The notes under the pieces were generated by a model, which did not search any database, was not told where the DNA came from, and saw only the letters and a program-made list of their open reading frames with translations. Both the position numbers and the translations under genes were made by a program. Shown in pieces: positions 43,220-53,063 of a stretch of DNA of 64,000 bases; the stretch's first letter is position 1, and every line of letters begins with the position of its first letter. This DNA is from JBJXHC01 sp964538485 (GTDB lineage Bacteria > Bacteroidota > Ignavibacteria > UBA10030 > UBA6906). Location of the stretch: the NCBI GenBank assembly GCA_964538485.1, contig CAZIHJ010000003.1, forward strand, positions 20,262 through 84,261, read 5' to 3'.

Positions 43220-46200
43220 ATGAAGCTCCTGCGGTTGGTTGCCCTTGTTGCTGCAGCAACGCCTTCTACGTTTTCGCAGTTTCCGTATGCTGAAAACTTT
43301 GATCTTGTTTTTCCTCCGGAACTCCCGACTGGCTGGATATCATCGCAGAACCGGACACCCGGCACGAACGACTTTACCACGACCATCTCTACTCCACGCT
43401 CTTTCCCTAATACAGCCATAAGTACCAACGCCACTATTGGGCAGGAACTTCACTCACGAGTCCTCGATTTTAGCGGCACGCAACCCGACAGTGTGGTATT
43501 TTATACTCGACGGTCATCGTCACACAATGCAAGGTTGGTCGTTGAAGCCTCACTAGATAGCGGAGCGACATATACGGTTCCCATCGGTGATACTTTGAGA
43601 AACGCAGGTTCCACGAACTTCGTTCTTCACGGGTTTGCGTTGCCTGACACACTCTCGACTAGCGCAAATGTGCGTTTGCGATGGCGAGTACTTCCTGATC
43701 CGGCCGGAGCAACAGGTACACTCAGAATTGACGACATTCTCGTGACAACCAAGGTCATGCACGACCTGGAGATGTATAGGATCTCTTTTTCGCCCGCAGC
43801 AGCAACGGAATCAGACAGTGTTGTCGCGCTTGCCGCAGTACGTAATAGCGGGTTGAGCCCTGCAGAAAATTTTGTTGTGGAATTCTATCATGATTCAAAC
43901 AACGACTCAATACCCCAATCGCCCGAATTCCTGACGAGCTCGTCTGTGGCAAGTACCCTTGTCCCATCCGAGACCCTCCAAGTATTCATTCCGCTTGGGA
44001 GCTGGCCTCCCGGAAGCCACTCTATTATCGCTGTGGCGGTATATCCGCCTGATCAGAGTCTCGAGAACAACCGGGAGATTGCACAACTGCGTGTTGGGTA
44101 TAGGCCGCAGAGCATTGTTATCAATGAAATACTCTATGCCCCGATAAGTGGCGAGCCGGAGTGGGTGGAGCTTTACAATAATCGTCCGGACTCAATTTCC
44201 TTGCGAGGATGGCTGGTGTCAGATAATCTCGTTTCAGCAAAGAAGCTGATCACTTCCGTGGAACGGTACGTTCCACCATTTGGTTTCGTTGTGCTCACAA
44301 AAGATTCCGCGGGGCTTGTTGATCTTTATCCCGGTATTGCTTCTATGACTATCGATGTGTCAGCATTGCCGACACTCAACAATTCCGGGGATGCGGCTGT
44401 GTTGTACGATGACCGTGCGGCCACTATGGATTCCGTGAGTTATCTGCCGGTATGGGGAGGGAATAGCGGGGGTAACTCGCTCGATCGGATCGACCCGCTT
44501 GGAAGTTCAACGCACTCTCTCAACTGGGGAACTTCTCGTTTAAAAACGCCGGGGAAGAAGAACAGTCTGACACGTAAAGAGTTCGATATTGTTCTCGACA
44601 CAGTATGGATTCAGCCGGGACAACCGATATCTGGTGAAGATGTTGCGTTCACCGTTGGAGTCAGGAATGTGGGGCTTCAAGTTTCACCACAACAAATGGT
44701 GTTGTTGTATGAAGACACCAACAGTGATTCTCTTGCCCAGTATCATGAGCTGATTGATTCTGCGATGGTGGCGGCTCTATCCCCGCTCGACTCGGCATCA
44801 TGTCTTGTTCAAATTGATGGACATGGGGCGGGGAGGTATGACTTCATTGTTACCGTCAAGTGGGAGATGGACGAGGACTCGGTAAATAACACACTCAGAA
44901 GTTCTCTTGTTATTGGCTATCCTTCCGGAACTGTTTGTATCAACGAGATCATGTATGCACCATCCGCCGGCGTTCCGGAGTGGGCAGAGTTTGTCAATGT
45001 TGGAGCAGACACCATCGTGATGGAGGGCTGGAAACTTGGAAATAGAAGCGGCACCCCCCGATATGTGATCTCTCAACTCCCGATAACGCTTTCACCCAAC
45101 GCTCTGTTGGTTGTTACCAAAGATACTGCGCTGCTTCGCACTGCTTATCCCGGGATTCCGGGCGCAGTTGTGCAATCCGCCGCGCTGCCGACGTTTCTCT
45201 GGAATAATTCCGGTGATGCGGTTGTCCTCGTTGACAATAGGAATGCAGTGATGGACACAGTGCAATACCATCCGGCATGGGGCGGATTCGGAGGCATGTC
45301 ATTGGAGCGGATTGATCCGTTGGGTGATCCGCAGGATTCCCTTAATTGGTCATCGAGTGTGGATTCCATGAACGCAACTCCCGGCCGTCCCAATTCCATC
45401 GTTGTCGTTGATCATGATATGAGGATGCTGCGCGTACCGATGCTGAGTGTGACACCGGGTGAACCTGCAGTATTCATTGTGACAGTACAAAATGCCGGCC
45501 GGCTTCCAACAAGTGCATTCAACGTCGGTTTGTACCACGATACAAATAGAGACTCTGTTGCGGAGATTGGGGAGCGTGTGGCAGAAACAACGGTAACACA
45601 ATCGCTGGTATATAGAGAGACATTACAAGTGGAAATTGTATGGCCAAGCCCGTCTTCGGGATTGTTGCCTGTGCTGGTGCAGATTGGCTATCCGGACGAT
45701 GAGCGTCTGCGCAATAATGATTCATGGACAACGATAAAAGTGGGATATGCAACACGTTCCCTGGTAATCAATGAAATTATGTATGCGCCGTTTTCGGGGA
45801 AAGCCGAGTATGTCGAACTGCTGAATATCTCGGACCACGTTGTGGATGCTGCCTATTGGACCGTGTCGGATATGCCGTCCGCGACGGGATCGTTTACGAC
45901 CCTCAGTCTCGGGGCAAATCGCAGGGAGATTGCGCCCGGTGCGTTCATGCTACTGGCATCCGATTCGTCCATACTTGCATCTTATCCCACGGTACAAGAA
46001 ATGGACACCGCTCATGTGCTTGTCGCGCGGAGTACGTGGCCGGGCCTTAACAATGACGGAGACGCAGTCGTTTTGCGAGATCCCATCGGTCAACTGATTG
46101 ATAGTGTCCAGTATCATCCTTCCTGGCATAATCCCGGAGTGGCTGATAATGTGAACCGTTCACTTGAGAAAATAAATCCGCGACTTGGAAGCAATGATAA

Positions 46201-46603
46201 GCGGGGGTGGAGTACATGTGCCCATTTTATTGGTGGAACACCAGGTCGGCAGAACAGTATTTTCACCACCGTTACTCCTTCATCGTCGTCGGTTTCCTTC
46301 TCTCCCAATCCGTTCTCCCCCGATGGAGACGGATGGGAGGACTTTACCCTCATTCACTTTGAGTTACCGCTCCGGGTGTCGGTAATAAGAATAACAATCT
46401 TCGATGTGAAAGGGAGGTTGATCCGCACTCTTGCCAACAATGAGCCGGCTGGTGCAACGGGCAATATTGTGTGGGATGGCAATGATGACGATGGTCGGAA
46501 AGCACGTATCGGCATGTATGTAGTGATTCTGGAAGGAGTCGATCAGGGGGGCGGCGTTGTCGAAACCGCGAAGGGTGTGGTCGTGCTTGCTGCAAAACTC
46601 TGA
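43220..46603 (+). CDS. Large secreted lamin-tail/CARDB repeat protein with FlgD-like C-terminal domain
   Basis: A 1127-residue exported protein with signal peptide ending near STFSQ. A jelly-roll-like N-terminal part (AENFDLVFPPELPTGW) is followed by three tandem units, each a CARDB-type beta-sandwich followed by a lamin-tail domain. The lamin-tail starts read SIVINEILYAP, TVCINEIMYAP and SLVINEIMYAP, at about residues 294, 572 and 849. It ends with SFSPNPFSPDGDGWEDF and a FlgD-type Ig domain (WDGNDDDGRKARIGMYVV), the kind found on type IX secretion cargo. Probable cell-surface or extracellular adhesion or scaffold protein. No catalytic motif is visible. Confidence 0.82.
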   Translation: MKLLRLVALVAAATPSTFSQFPYAENFDLVFPPELPTGWISSQNRTPGTNDFTTTISTPRSFPNTAISTNATIGQELHSRVLDFSGTQPDSVVFYTRRSSSHNARLVVEASLDSGATYTVPIGDTLRNAGSTNFVLHGFALPDTLSTSANVRLRWRVLPDPAGATGTLRIDDILVTTKVMHDLEMYRISFSPAAATESDSVVALAAVRNSGLSPAENFVVEFYHDSNNDSIPQSPEFLTSSSVASTLVPSETLQVFIPLGSWPPGSHSIIAVAVYPPDQSLENNREIAQLRVGYRPQSIVINEILYAPISGEPEWVELYNNRPDSISLRGWLVSDNLVSAKKLITSVERYVPPFGFVVLTKDSAGLVDLYPGIASMTIDVSALPTLNNSGDAAVLYDDRAATMDSVSYLPVWGGNSGGNSLDRIDPLGSSTHSLNWGTSRLKTPGKKNSLTRKEFDIVLDTVWIQPGQPISGEDVAFTVGVRNVGLQVSPQQMVLLYEDTNSDSLAQYHELIDSAMVAALSPLDSASCLVQIDGHGAGRYDFIVTVKWEMDEDSVNNTLRSSLVIGYPSGTVCINEIMYAPSAGVPEWAEFVNVGADTIVMEGWKLGNRSGTPRYVISQLPITLSPNALLVVTKDTALLRTAYPGIPGAVVQSAALPTFLWNNSGDAVVLVDNRNAVMDTVQYHPAWGGFGGMSLERIDPLGDPQDSLNWSSSVDSMNATPGRPNSIVVVDHDMRMLRVPMLSVTPGEPAVFIVTVQNAGRLPTSAFNVGLYHDTNRDSVAEIGERVAETTVTQSLVYRETLQVEIVWPSPSSGLLPVLVQIGYPDDERLRNNDSWTTIKVGYATRSLVINEIMYAPFSGKAEYVELLNISDHVVDAAYWTVSDMPSATGSFTTLSLGANRREIAPGAFMLLASDSSILASYPTVQEMDTAHVLVARSTWPGLNNDGDAVVLRDPIGQLIDSVQYHPSWHNPGVADNVNRSLEKINPRLGSNDKRGWSTCAHFIGGTPGRQNSIFTTVTPSSSSVSFSPNPFSPDGDGWEDFTLIHFELPLRVSVIRITIFDVKGRLIRTLANNEPAGATGNIVWDGNDDDGRKARIGMYVVILEGVDQGGGVVETAKGVVVLAAKL

Positions 46604-46610
46604 TGGTTGT

Positions 46611-46994
46611 CTACATCCAACTCCCTGCGTATCTGCCGAAGAGGAGTCTGTCGATGAACTTCACCATCCGTGTCGGGTCAACGAACTTGCTCAGGTAGTA
46701 ATTCCTTTCCGGATCGGCGTCGCGTACTTGCCGTGAATCCTCCTCAAATGTAGAGAGGAAGACAAACTTGGTCCGCTTGTATCGTTCGACTTCCCGGACA
46801 AAACTAAACAGCTTCATCCCGTCGAATCCGGGCATCCGCACGTCAGAAATAACCAGATCGATCTCTTCCTCAACAAGGATTTTGCATCCGTCAATTCCTT
46901 CGGTCGCAGTAAAGACTGTGTATCCTCCTGCGTTCAGGGCATCCCTCACTTCCTGAAGGAATGCGACATCGTCATCGACAACCAGAATGTCCAT
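46611..46994 (-). CDS. Stand-alone response-regulator receiver
   Basis: A 127-residue REC domain. ATG at 46994 gives MDILVVDDDVAFLQ and has GGGAG five bases upstream; a longer frame to 47117 would add unrelated residues. Phospho-acceptor Asp51 is in LVISDVRMPG, followed by LSTFEEDSRQ and Lys103 in YYLSKFVDP. The C-terminus is slightly longer than a bare receiver. It converges with the lamin-tail gene (seven bases between stops), so this large gene has a lone receiver on each side. Confidence 0.9.
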   Translation of the reverse strand: MDILVVDDDVAFLQEVRDALNAGGYTVFTATEGIDGCKILVEEEIDLVISDVRMPGFDGMKLFSFVREVERYKRTKFVFLSTFEEDSRQVRDADPERNYYLSKFVDPTRMVKFIDRLLFGRYAGSWM

Positions 46995-47134
46995 ACCGTC
47001 TCCCAATGTTCTCTCATACCAGCACCATCCAATTCCCTGCCAGAATTTCGGATTACCAGCACGTGTGGAATCCAAATTGAAATGGACGGAATGGGAAAGG
47101 GTCGCAGGGGACGGCAATCTTGGTCATTACCTGT

Positions 47135-47635
47135 TTACCTGTTCTTCTGAAGGAAAATTGACTCCATTTCGTCGCGCACAAGCCTGTAGAGGTGCCACTC
47201 CTTCATATGTTTTGCGCCGAGGCGGTTGTAAAAACCGATTGCCAATTGGTTCCAATCAAGCACAGTCCACTCCATGCGTCCACAATCACGCCGGTAGGCC
47301 TCTTCAACCATCGCCGTGAACAACGCATAGCCCACTTTGCGGCTTCGGTACTCCGGCAATACAAAGAGGTCCTCGAGGTACAACGTCGGGAGCGCAAGAA
47401 AACTGGAGTAAGTTTCCAGCACGAACGCGTAGCCGACGCCCCTGCCATCAATCTCTGCAATGTAAGCATCGATCCGCGGTTGTGGACCCGTCATATCGTT
47501 AATCAGCCGGATTTTTGCCGCGGCATCCGGTGGGTCAAGTTTTTCATACGCTGCGAGCGCATCAACAAGTTCTAGCACGATGGTCGCATCGTCACGTGTG
47601 GCTTTCCGGATGGAGATGTCGTGAGAAGGAATCAT
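47135..47635 (-). CDS. GNAT-family N-acetyltransferase (SSAT-like)
   Basis: A 166-residue acetyltransferase. The acetyl-CoA pyrophosphate-binding region is YLEDLFVLPEYRSRKVGYAL near residues 87-106, and WTVLDWNQLAIGFYNRLGAK follows. This combination matches the diamine or spermidine/spermine N-acetyltransferase branch (SSAT-like) more than the ribosomal-protein branch. The true substrate is unknown. It is divergent from glnD, with a 154-base shared upstream region. Confidence 0.85.
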   Translation of the reverse strand: MIPSHDISIRKATRDDATIVLELVDALAAYEKLDPPDAAAKIRLINDMTGPQPRIDAYIAEIDGRGVGYAFVLETYSSFLALPTLYLEDLFVLPEYRSRKVGYALFTAMVEEAYRRDCGRMEWTVLDWNQLAIGFYNRLGAKHMKEWHLYRLVRDEMESIFLQKNR

Positions 47636-47789
47636 AGGGTCTCTGGTCTCGTAAGTGTGCTAGTGGAATGACATAAAGATAGAAGAATTGCCCCGGATCC
47701 TCAAGCGGCGAAGCTTGGAATTCCTTGACCCAATCGGTATATTCGCTTGCGCAAGTCATGAATCGTAACCATCAATAAGTTGCCGGAAC

Positions 47790-50420
47790 ATGCACGAGCA
47801 AGCTCAGTGGCTCAAGTCGCATCTTGCTGACCGTCATCAGGAAATTGCGACCGCACATCACGCGGGCGCGGATGGATTTGCCACGTGTGTTGCGCTAACA
47901 CAGGCCATGGATGAGGTAATAAGAACTGCGAACACATCCCTGCCATTCTCCAGTGATACCGGTGTGCGCGTTGCCGTGTTTGCGCTCGGCGGTTACGGCC
48001 GCATCGAACTCTGTCCTCAATCGGATGTCGATATCATGATTCTTTGCGATACAGACTCAGCCAAGCCGCCTGCGGAAGAATATGCCAGGGCGTTGCTTCA
48101 CCTTCTCTGGGACGCAGGAATCAATCTCGGGCACAGTGTGCGCACGATCGACGAGGCGATTGGACTTCACGGTCGCATTCTCGACTCATGGGTATCAATG
48201 TTGGAGAGCAGATTCGTGTGTGGCAGTGAGGTGCTTGCAGCATCGTTTTATGTCGCGTTGCGACAGCGTGCTGGATCGGATGAGTGGTTTGTCAATGGGG
48301 TACTTGCCGAAGCGGCTGTCCGACATGAGCGATACGGCAGCTCTGTGAAATTACTCGAACCCAATGTGAAGAAAAGCGCCGGCGCGCTACGGGATATTCA
48401 CACTGTTCTCTGGCTCTTGAAGATGCGAGAGCCCGGGCTCATCGGTGCTGTCGGAGAGTTCGCGCCTGCAATCAGACTTGTCCTGGAGGCCTCGAATGCG
48501 GATCGCGATGCAACAGAGATGCGTGCTGCAATTCTTGCGGCGGAGTTTCTTCTCCGTACACGGCATGAGATGCACTACGTTCGCCAATCATTGCACGATA
48601 CGCTGGAGTATGCATTGCAGAGGGAAGTAGCGGAAGGTCTCGGTTTCGGGGTGCGCTCCGAGACAGAGTCTGTCGAGACCTTTATGCGACAGTACTACAT
48701 CCATGCCCGCTCGTTGTACCGGCTTCACCAGCGTGTGTGCGAGGAGTTCAGGGCGATGATACAACCACCACGTCCAGTAGACAAGGGCGAACTGGTTGGT
48801 CAGTGTTTTGTCGTGCATCAGGAAAGACTCTCACTTGCCCCACACGGGCCGCCCCTTACCAATGCAATCCAGTTGTTTGAGGCTTTTGCGTACTGTGCGG
48901 AAAATGATCTCGATCTTGATGCTCCATTGCGCGCAGCCATTGAGAGGCTCGCAGAACGAATCACAATGGATACCGGATCAAGTGAATTGTCGAAGCTCTT
49001 TGGGCGTATCTTGCGCTCGAAGAATGTCGCGCGCACATTACACGCGATGAATGATCTGGGCGTCCTGGGGAAATATATTCCCGAGTTTGGCGAGCTCGTC
49101 GCATTCTTCCAGCACAACGTCTATCATTATTTCACAGCTGATGAACACACACTTCTTGCAGTCGCCAAGGTCGAGCAGTTGCGTGAGCAATCCGGGGTCC
49201 TTCATGATGTCTTCCGCAACGTGCGCCGAAAGGATATCCTGTACCTTGCCATTCTCTTGCACGATATCGCCAAACCACGCGGTGTTCCCGATCATGAAAT
49301 TACCGGGGTTGCCATGGCGGAAGATATTCTGGCAAGACTTGGTATGCAGGATGCGTCTCCGGATGTTGCGTTCCTTGTGCGCAACCACCTCGTGATGGAG
49401 CAGGTTGCCTTTCGGAGGAATATCCATGATCCGGAAACAATCAAGGAGTTCACCGGACGCTTTGCTCATCCCGCGCAGCTTGACTATTTGTATCTCTTGA
49501 CCTTCGCAGATCTTTCTGCGGTGAATATAAATGTGTGGACGGACTGGAAGGCCCTCTTGTTGCAGGAATTGTACCAGCGCAGTGCCGAGGTATTGCGACG
49601 CAACCTGCGCGGGATGGACGTTGACGCGTTCCACCAGTCAAAGCATCAGACGGCCGTGGGAGCGCTCGTAGAGAAGCTTGCTGCAACGATGCCACGAGAG
49701 CATGTGGAACGTCATCTCCTCGGGATCAAAAACGACTCATATATTAACCTTTTTACTGACGAGGAGATCGGACACCACATTCAACGGAGTGCCAACAGTG
49801 AAATCGTTTCAACGATATTCAATCATCAGGAAGGGTTTACCGAAGTCACCGTGATTGCCCGGGATGCCCCGTTTGCGCTTTCGAAATTCTGTGCCGTGCT
49901 CGCTGCGAACGACGCCAACATCTTTGACGCGAACATTTTTACGCGGGACGATGGCGTTATCATTGACAGGTTTCGTGTGTCGGATGTGTCGTCGCGGAGA
50001 CACGTTGAACAGGACACGTGTGTGAAGATTGCCTCGGACCTTAGTCGTGTTATGCAGGGAGCGCTGGATATCAATCATCTCTTTGATGCGCACAAGAGGA
50101 AATGGAAACGTCGCCCTCAACGGCCGGTCAACCGGAACGTGCGAGAGGATGTCGAGTTTGAAGATACCCAGGGATATACCATTATTGACGTATACGCGCC
50201 GGATGCACTTGGGCTCTTATACAAAATCACGGAGACAATATCACGACTTGGACTCGACATCTTCTTTGCAAAGATTGCCACACGAATGGATGGTGTTGTG
50301 GACGCATTTTATACGCTCGATCGTTCAGGTATGAAGGTTGACGACCTTGATCGTCGCGAGACAATCAGAATCGAGATTCTTCAAGCCGTGAGAACGATAC
50401 GGGAACAGGAATTGGGCTGA
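47790..50420 (+). CDS. glnD: PII uridylyltransferase/uridylyl-removing enzyme
   Basis: Bifunctional nitrogen sensor that uridylylates PII under nitrogen limitation and removes UMP under excess. Of 876 residues, the nucleotidyltransferase motif GGYGRIELCPQSDVDIMIL carries Gly67 and Asp79/Asp81. The linker is about 330 residues. The HD hydrolase domain has His491-Asp492 (HDIAKPRG). Two ACT domains follow, near 685-760 and 795-870, which would bind glutamine. No glnB or glnK is adjacent. murI starts 87 bases later. Confidence 0.93.
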   Translation: MHEQAQWLKSHLADRHQEIATAHHAGADGFATCVALTQAMDEVIRTANTSLPFSSDTGVRVAVFALGGYGRIELCPQSDVDIMILCDTDSAKPPAEEYARALLHLLWDAGINLGHSVRTIDEAIGLHGRILDSWVSMLESRFVCGSEVLAASFYVALRQRAGSDEWFVNGVLAEAAVRHERYGSSVKLLEPNVKKSAGALRDIHTVLWLLKMREPGLIGAVGEFAPAIRLVLEASNADRDATEMRAAILAAEFLLRTRHEMHYVRQSLHDTLEYALQREVAEGLGFGVRSETESVETFMRQYYIHARSLYRLHQRVCEEFRAMIQPPRPVDKGELVGQCFVVHQERLSLAPHGPPLTNAIQLFEAFAYCAENDLDLDAPLRAAIERLAERITMDTGSSELSKLFGRILRSKNVARTLHAMNDLGVLGKYIPEFGELVAFFQHNVYHYFTADEHTLLAVAKVEQLREQSGVLHDVFRNVRRKDILYLAILLHDIAKPRGVPDHEITGVAMAEDILARLGMQDASPDVAFLVRNHLVMEQVAFRRNIHDPETIKEFTGRFAHPAQLDYLYLLTFADLSAVNINVWTDWKALLLQELYQRSAEVLRRNLRGMDVDAFHQSKHQTAVGALVEKLAATMPREHVERHLLGIKNDSYINLFTDEEIGHHIQRSANSEIVSTIFNHQEGFTEVTVIARDAPFALSKFCAVLAANDANIFDANIFTRDDGVIIDRFRVSDVSSRRHVEQDTCVKIASDLSRVMQGALDINHLFDAHKRKWKRRPQRPVNRNVREDVEFEDTQGYTIIDVYAPDALGLLYKITETISRLGLDIFFAKIATRMDGVVDAFYTLDRSGMKVDDLDRRETIRIEILQAVRTIREQELG

Positions 50421-50507
50421 ACCTGACCAGGCGACAGAACTACCCGGTCGGATGATTGGATTCAAGAGTTCAACTTCATATATTGACCACGCAAAACCCT
50501 CATACGG

Positions 50508-51317
50508 ATGACCGACCTCAATTCCAAACCCATCGGCGTATTTGATAGCGGCATCGGCGGCCTGACGGTCGTTCGTGCGCTCATGACACACCTTCCTCAT
50601 GAGAACATTGTGTATTTTGGTGACACGGCTCGTGTGCCGTACGGCCCAAAATCACCGCAGGTTGTGCGGGAGTACACGGCACAGGATGTAGACTTCCTCG
50701 TTTCCAAAGATGTGAAGATGGTGGTAATTGCCTGCAACACTGTGTCATCCGTTGCCCTCGACGTTGTGCAAAAACGTGCAAGGATGCCGGTCGTTGGAGT
50801 GATTCTTCCCGGGGCTGAAGCCGCGGTGAAATCAACACGAAAAAAAAGAGTTGGAGTGATCGGGACGCGTGCCACGGTAAACAGTAATGCCTATGCTCAT
50901 GCGATACGTCAGATTGATGAAGCGGTGCAAGTGTTCTCGCAGGAGTGTCCGTTATTCGTGCCGTTGGCGGAAGAAGGGTGGGTTAAGCACAAGGTGACGG
51001 AGATGGTGGCCAGGGAGTACTTGTTTCCGATGAAGCTCGAGAAAATTGATACACTCATTCTTGGTTGTACGCACTACCCGATACTCCGCAACGCAATCCT
51101 GGCGGCGATGGGTGATGATGTGGCGCTAATCGACTCCGGTGAAGCCGCAGCGATACAGGTGGCGAGTGTACTGGATCAGCAGGGGCTTCGCAATCCCAGC
51201 GCGCAAAAACCACACCTGCAGTTTTTTGTGAGTGATGTTCCGGCAAAATTCACGGAAATCGGAGAGCGGTTTCTGGGAGAAAAAATGGGAGTCGTTCAAA
51301 AGGTCGCCGGCTTCTAA
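50508..51317 (+). CDS. murI: Glutamate racemase
   Basis: Supplies D-glutamate for peptidoglycan. Of 269 residues, both catalytic cysteines are present: Cys76 in VIACNTVSS and Cys187 in ILGCTHYPIL. The start PIGVFDSGIGGLTVVRAL and YFGDTARVPYG are typical. It follows glnD on the same strand and converges with the alpha/beta hydrolase gene. Confidence 0.96.
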   Translation: MTDLNSKPIGVFDSGIGGLTVVRALMTHLPHENIVYFGDTARVPYGPKSPQVVREYTAQDVDFLVSKDVKMVVIACNTVSSVALDVVQKRARMPVVGVILPGAEAAVKSTRKKRVGVIGTRATVNSNAYAHAIRQIDEAVQVFSQECPLFVPLAEEGWVKHKVTEMVAREYLFPMKLEKIDTLILGCTHYPILRNAILAAMGDDVALIDSGEAAAIQVASVLDQQGLRNPSAQKPHLQFFVSDVPAKFTEIGERFLGEKMGVVQKVAGF

Positions 51318-51335
51318 AGCAACAGCCAATTATTT

Positions 51336-52115
51336 CTAACTGGCGAGGCGGTGTCGGATCTTGTCCACGATTTGGGAGATCTCACGCGGACCCGAGAGCA
51401 AGTGAGCCCTCCGCAAACTGCTTTTCACCACCATATCAAATCCGGCGGTATCTTCCCGGCAGGATGCATCCAGGAGCTGTGTGATCGTCCCTTCTCTTGC
51501 AAGGTACCTCGCGAGACTATGTGATGATGTCGGGTATCCCACCAATGTCACCCCGGGCGAGTTGCGCAGATGGAGACACCGGCGGCGGTCAATCGGGTCT
51601 CCAGTGGAGTAATAGACGTGAGTGTGAAGTGTCGTGCGTTGCGTCTGACTCAGCAAGACCTTGAGATCTGCCGTTGGATCATTGGGGGTAATGAGCCCGT
51701 CAAACGATGCGACTGCATCCCTGCGATGGTATTCTCCTTCGTTGAACAGGCGGGTCGGTGGATTGAACGCGTGAATATCGTGAGCCCCTGCCAGTGCACC
51801 TAAAGCAATCGCTGCATATCCTCCGCCGGAGTTGCCGATGTAAACAACCCTGCGGATTCCTTCACGGTGAACTAACCTGGAAATGTAGTTGGCAAGCTCG
51901 TAGATATTCCCGGCAACATCAGGAACTCCGCGATGATATACCGCGGAGTACGGATCGACAAAATAAGCCTTCTTTACCTGCAAATCACTCACCGAGCTTC
52001 TGAATGCAAAGGCCGGTTTGTCATTTGCCAATGGAATGGCGGCAAAAGAAACCAGAAGGACGTCGCTGTCCGCAGCAAGGTCCAGAAGCATGCTTCGTGA
52101 TTGTGAGATTATCAA
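51336..52115 (-). CDS. Alpha/beta-hydrolase-fold protein, paralogue A
   Basis: A 259-residue protein of unknown function. The nucleophile elbow is IGNSGGGYAAIALG with Ser96, the likely acid is Asp173 (STGDPID) and the likely base is His199 (SHSLARYL). It is a clear paralogue of the gene at 54788-55591: both share DxLxVSFAAIP, RVxxxGNSxGGYAA, AHxxHA, PGVTLxGYP and LARYL. The start is TTG at 52115, with GGGGGAG before it; an ATG eight codons downstream is possible. No signal peptide, so it acts in the cytoplasm. Relatives are often linked to surface-polysaccharide genes, which is only a hint here. Confidence 0.65.
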   Translation of the reverse strand: MIISQSRSMLLDLAADSDVLLVSFAAIPLANDKPAFAFRSSVSDLQVKKAYFVDPYSAVYHRGVPDVAGNIYELANYISRLVHREGIRRVVYIGNSGGGYAAIALGALAGAHDIHAFNPPTRLFNEGEYHRRDAVASFDGLITPNDPTADLKVLLSQTQRTTLHTHVYYSTGDPIDRRRCLHLRNSPGVTLVGYPTSSHSLARYLAREGTITQLLDASCREDTAGFDMVVKSSLRRAHLLSGPREISQIVDKIRHRLAS

Positions 52116-52165
52116 GACTCCCCCTTTTCCTGATTCTCACCTAATGTAACGCCTCACTAAACAAT

Positions 52166-52198
52166 ATGATGTGAGAGGAAACACGGATTTCACATCAT
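52166..52198. repeat. Inverted repeat after GlsB-like gene
   Basis: Perfect 9-bp inverted repeat ATGATGTGA/TCACATCAT with a 15-base loop, 12 bases downstream of the GlsB-like stop on the minus strand. The following sequence has only a short T-rich stretch, so it is a possible weak terminator. Confidence 0.4.
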
Positions 52199-52209
52199 TC
52201 ACGGCTTGT

Positions 52210-52461
52210 TTAGGCCTGTTTTTTCTTCATCATCCGATAAAGAGCCAGCAAGATGACCGCTCCGACCACAGCCGCGATGAACCCTCCCGCTTCGCCTTCG
52301 GAATACCAGCCGATCATTCTCCCGAGGAAGCTTGCGAGCAATGCACCGCCAATGCCAAGTAAGGTTGTAATGATGAAGCCCCCGGGGTCTTTTCCTGGCA
52401 TGAGCAATTTTGCCACAGCTCCAGCGACGAAGCCAATAACAATCGTCCAGATAATTCCCAT
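52210..52461 (-). CDS. GlsB/YeaQ/YmgE family membrane protein
   Basis: An 83-residue protein with three hydrophobic segments (IIWTIVIGFVAGAVAKLL, FIITTLLGIGGALLASFLG and FIAAVVGAVILLALYRM). It is typical of the GlsB/YeaQ/YmgE family, linked to general stress response in Firmicutes and enterobacteria. The ATG at 52461 is supported by AAGGAG six bases upstream; the longer frame is rejected. It follows the DUF4126 gene by 10 bases. Confidence 0.9.
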   Translation of the reverse strand: MGIIWTIVIGFVAGAVAKLLMPGKDPGGFIITTLLGIGGALLASFLGRMIGWYSEGEAGGFIAAVVGAVILLALYRMMKKKQA

Positions 52462-52471
52462 GATATACTCC

Positions 52472-53053
52472 TTATGAATGTGGTGATGGTGTGGTGTGTC
52501 TCCCGAACACAAGCTTGCGGGAAAGTCGATACGCTATGAAAAGCACTGCGATCACTAGTGTCACCGCAACGATCGGAACGAGGATCGCAAGCAATGAGAG
52601 AAACAGCGCGCCGAATAGCTCCACCGTAGAGACGAGAAAATTGCCGAGACCGCCGGTAATTGCCGATGATTTCAACCGGAGTAACGCTGTCGATCCCTGC
52701 ACCAATCCCGCGACTCCGCCACCGGCAATCAAGGCGAGGGACCATCGAAGTAGCGGATCGAGATCTGTAAGAATTGACGCGGAGGCAATAACACCGGCCA
52801 GAACTGCGAGTGGAGTGGCGATTGTATCAAGAACATTATCCACCAGCGGGATGTAGTAGGCCGCTATCTCGATTACCATTGCGGTCCCGAAGGCGATGAG
52901 TGCGGGGAAGGAGCCGATCCACAGGAATTCGGTTGTGAGTGAAACACCACCTGAAAGCGCCGCAACGCTTAAGACGAGCAACGGCAGGAATACGCGAAAT
53001 CCGCACGCAGCACTCAACCCGATTCCGAGAAGAACTCCAATTGTAGAATCCAT
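52472..53053 (-). CDS. DUF4126 integral membrane protein
   Basis: A 193-residue protein with about five hydrophobic helices and few polar residues. The start STIGVLLGIGLSAACGFRVFLPLL and the YIPLVDNVLDTIATPLAVLAG stretch are typical of the DUF4126 family, whose function is unknown. It lies between the GlsB-like and M48 genes with gaps of 10 bases on both sides, so the three are probably one envelope-stress-like unit; that is inference. Confidence 0.8.
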   Translation of the reverse strand: MDSTIGVLLGIGLSAACGFRVFLPLLVLSVAALSGGVSLTTEFLWIGSFPALIAFGTAMVIEIAAYYIPLVDNVLDTIATPLAVLAGVIASASILTDLDPLLRWSLALIAGGGVAGLVQGSTALLRLKSSAITGGLGNFLVSTVELFGALFLSLLAILVPIVAVTLVIAVLFIAYRLSRKLVFGRHTTPSPHS

Positions 53054-53063
53054 CAGATGCAGA

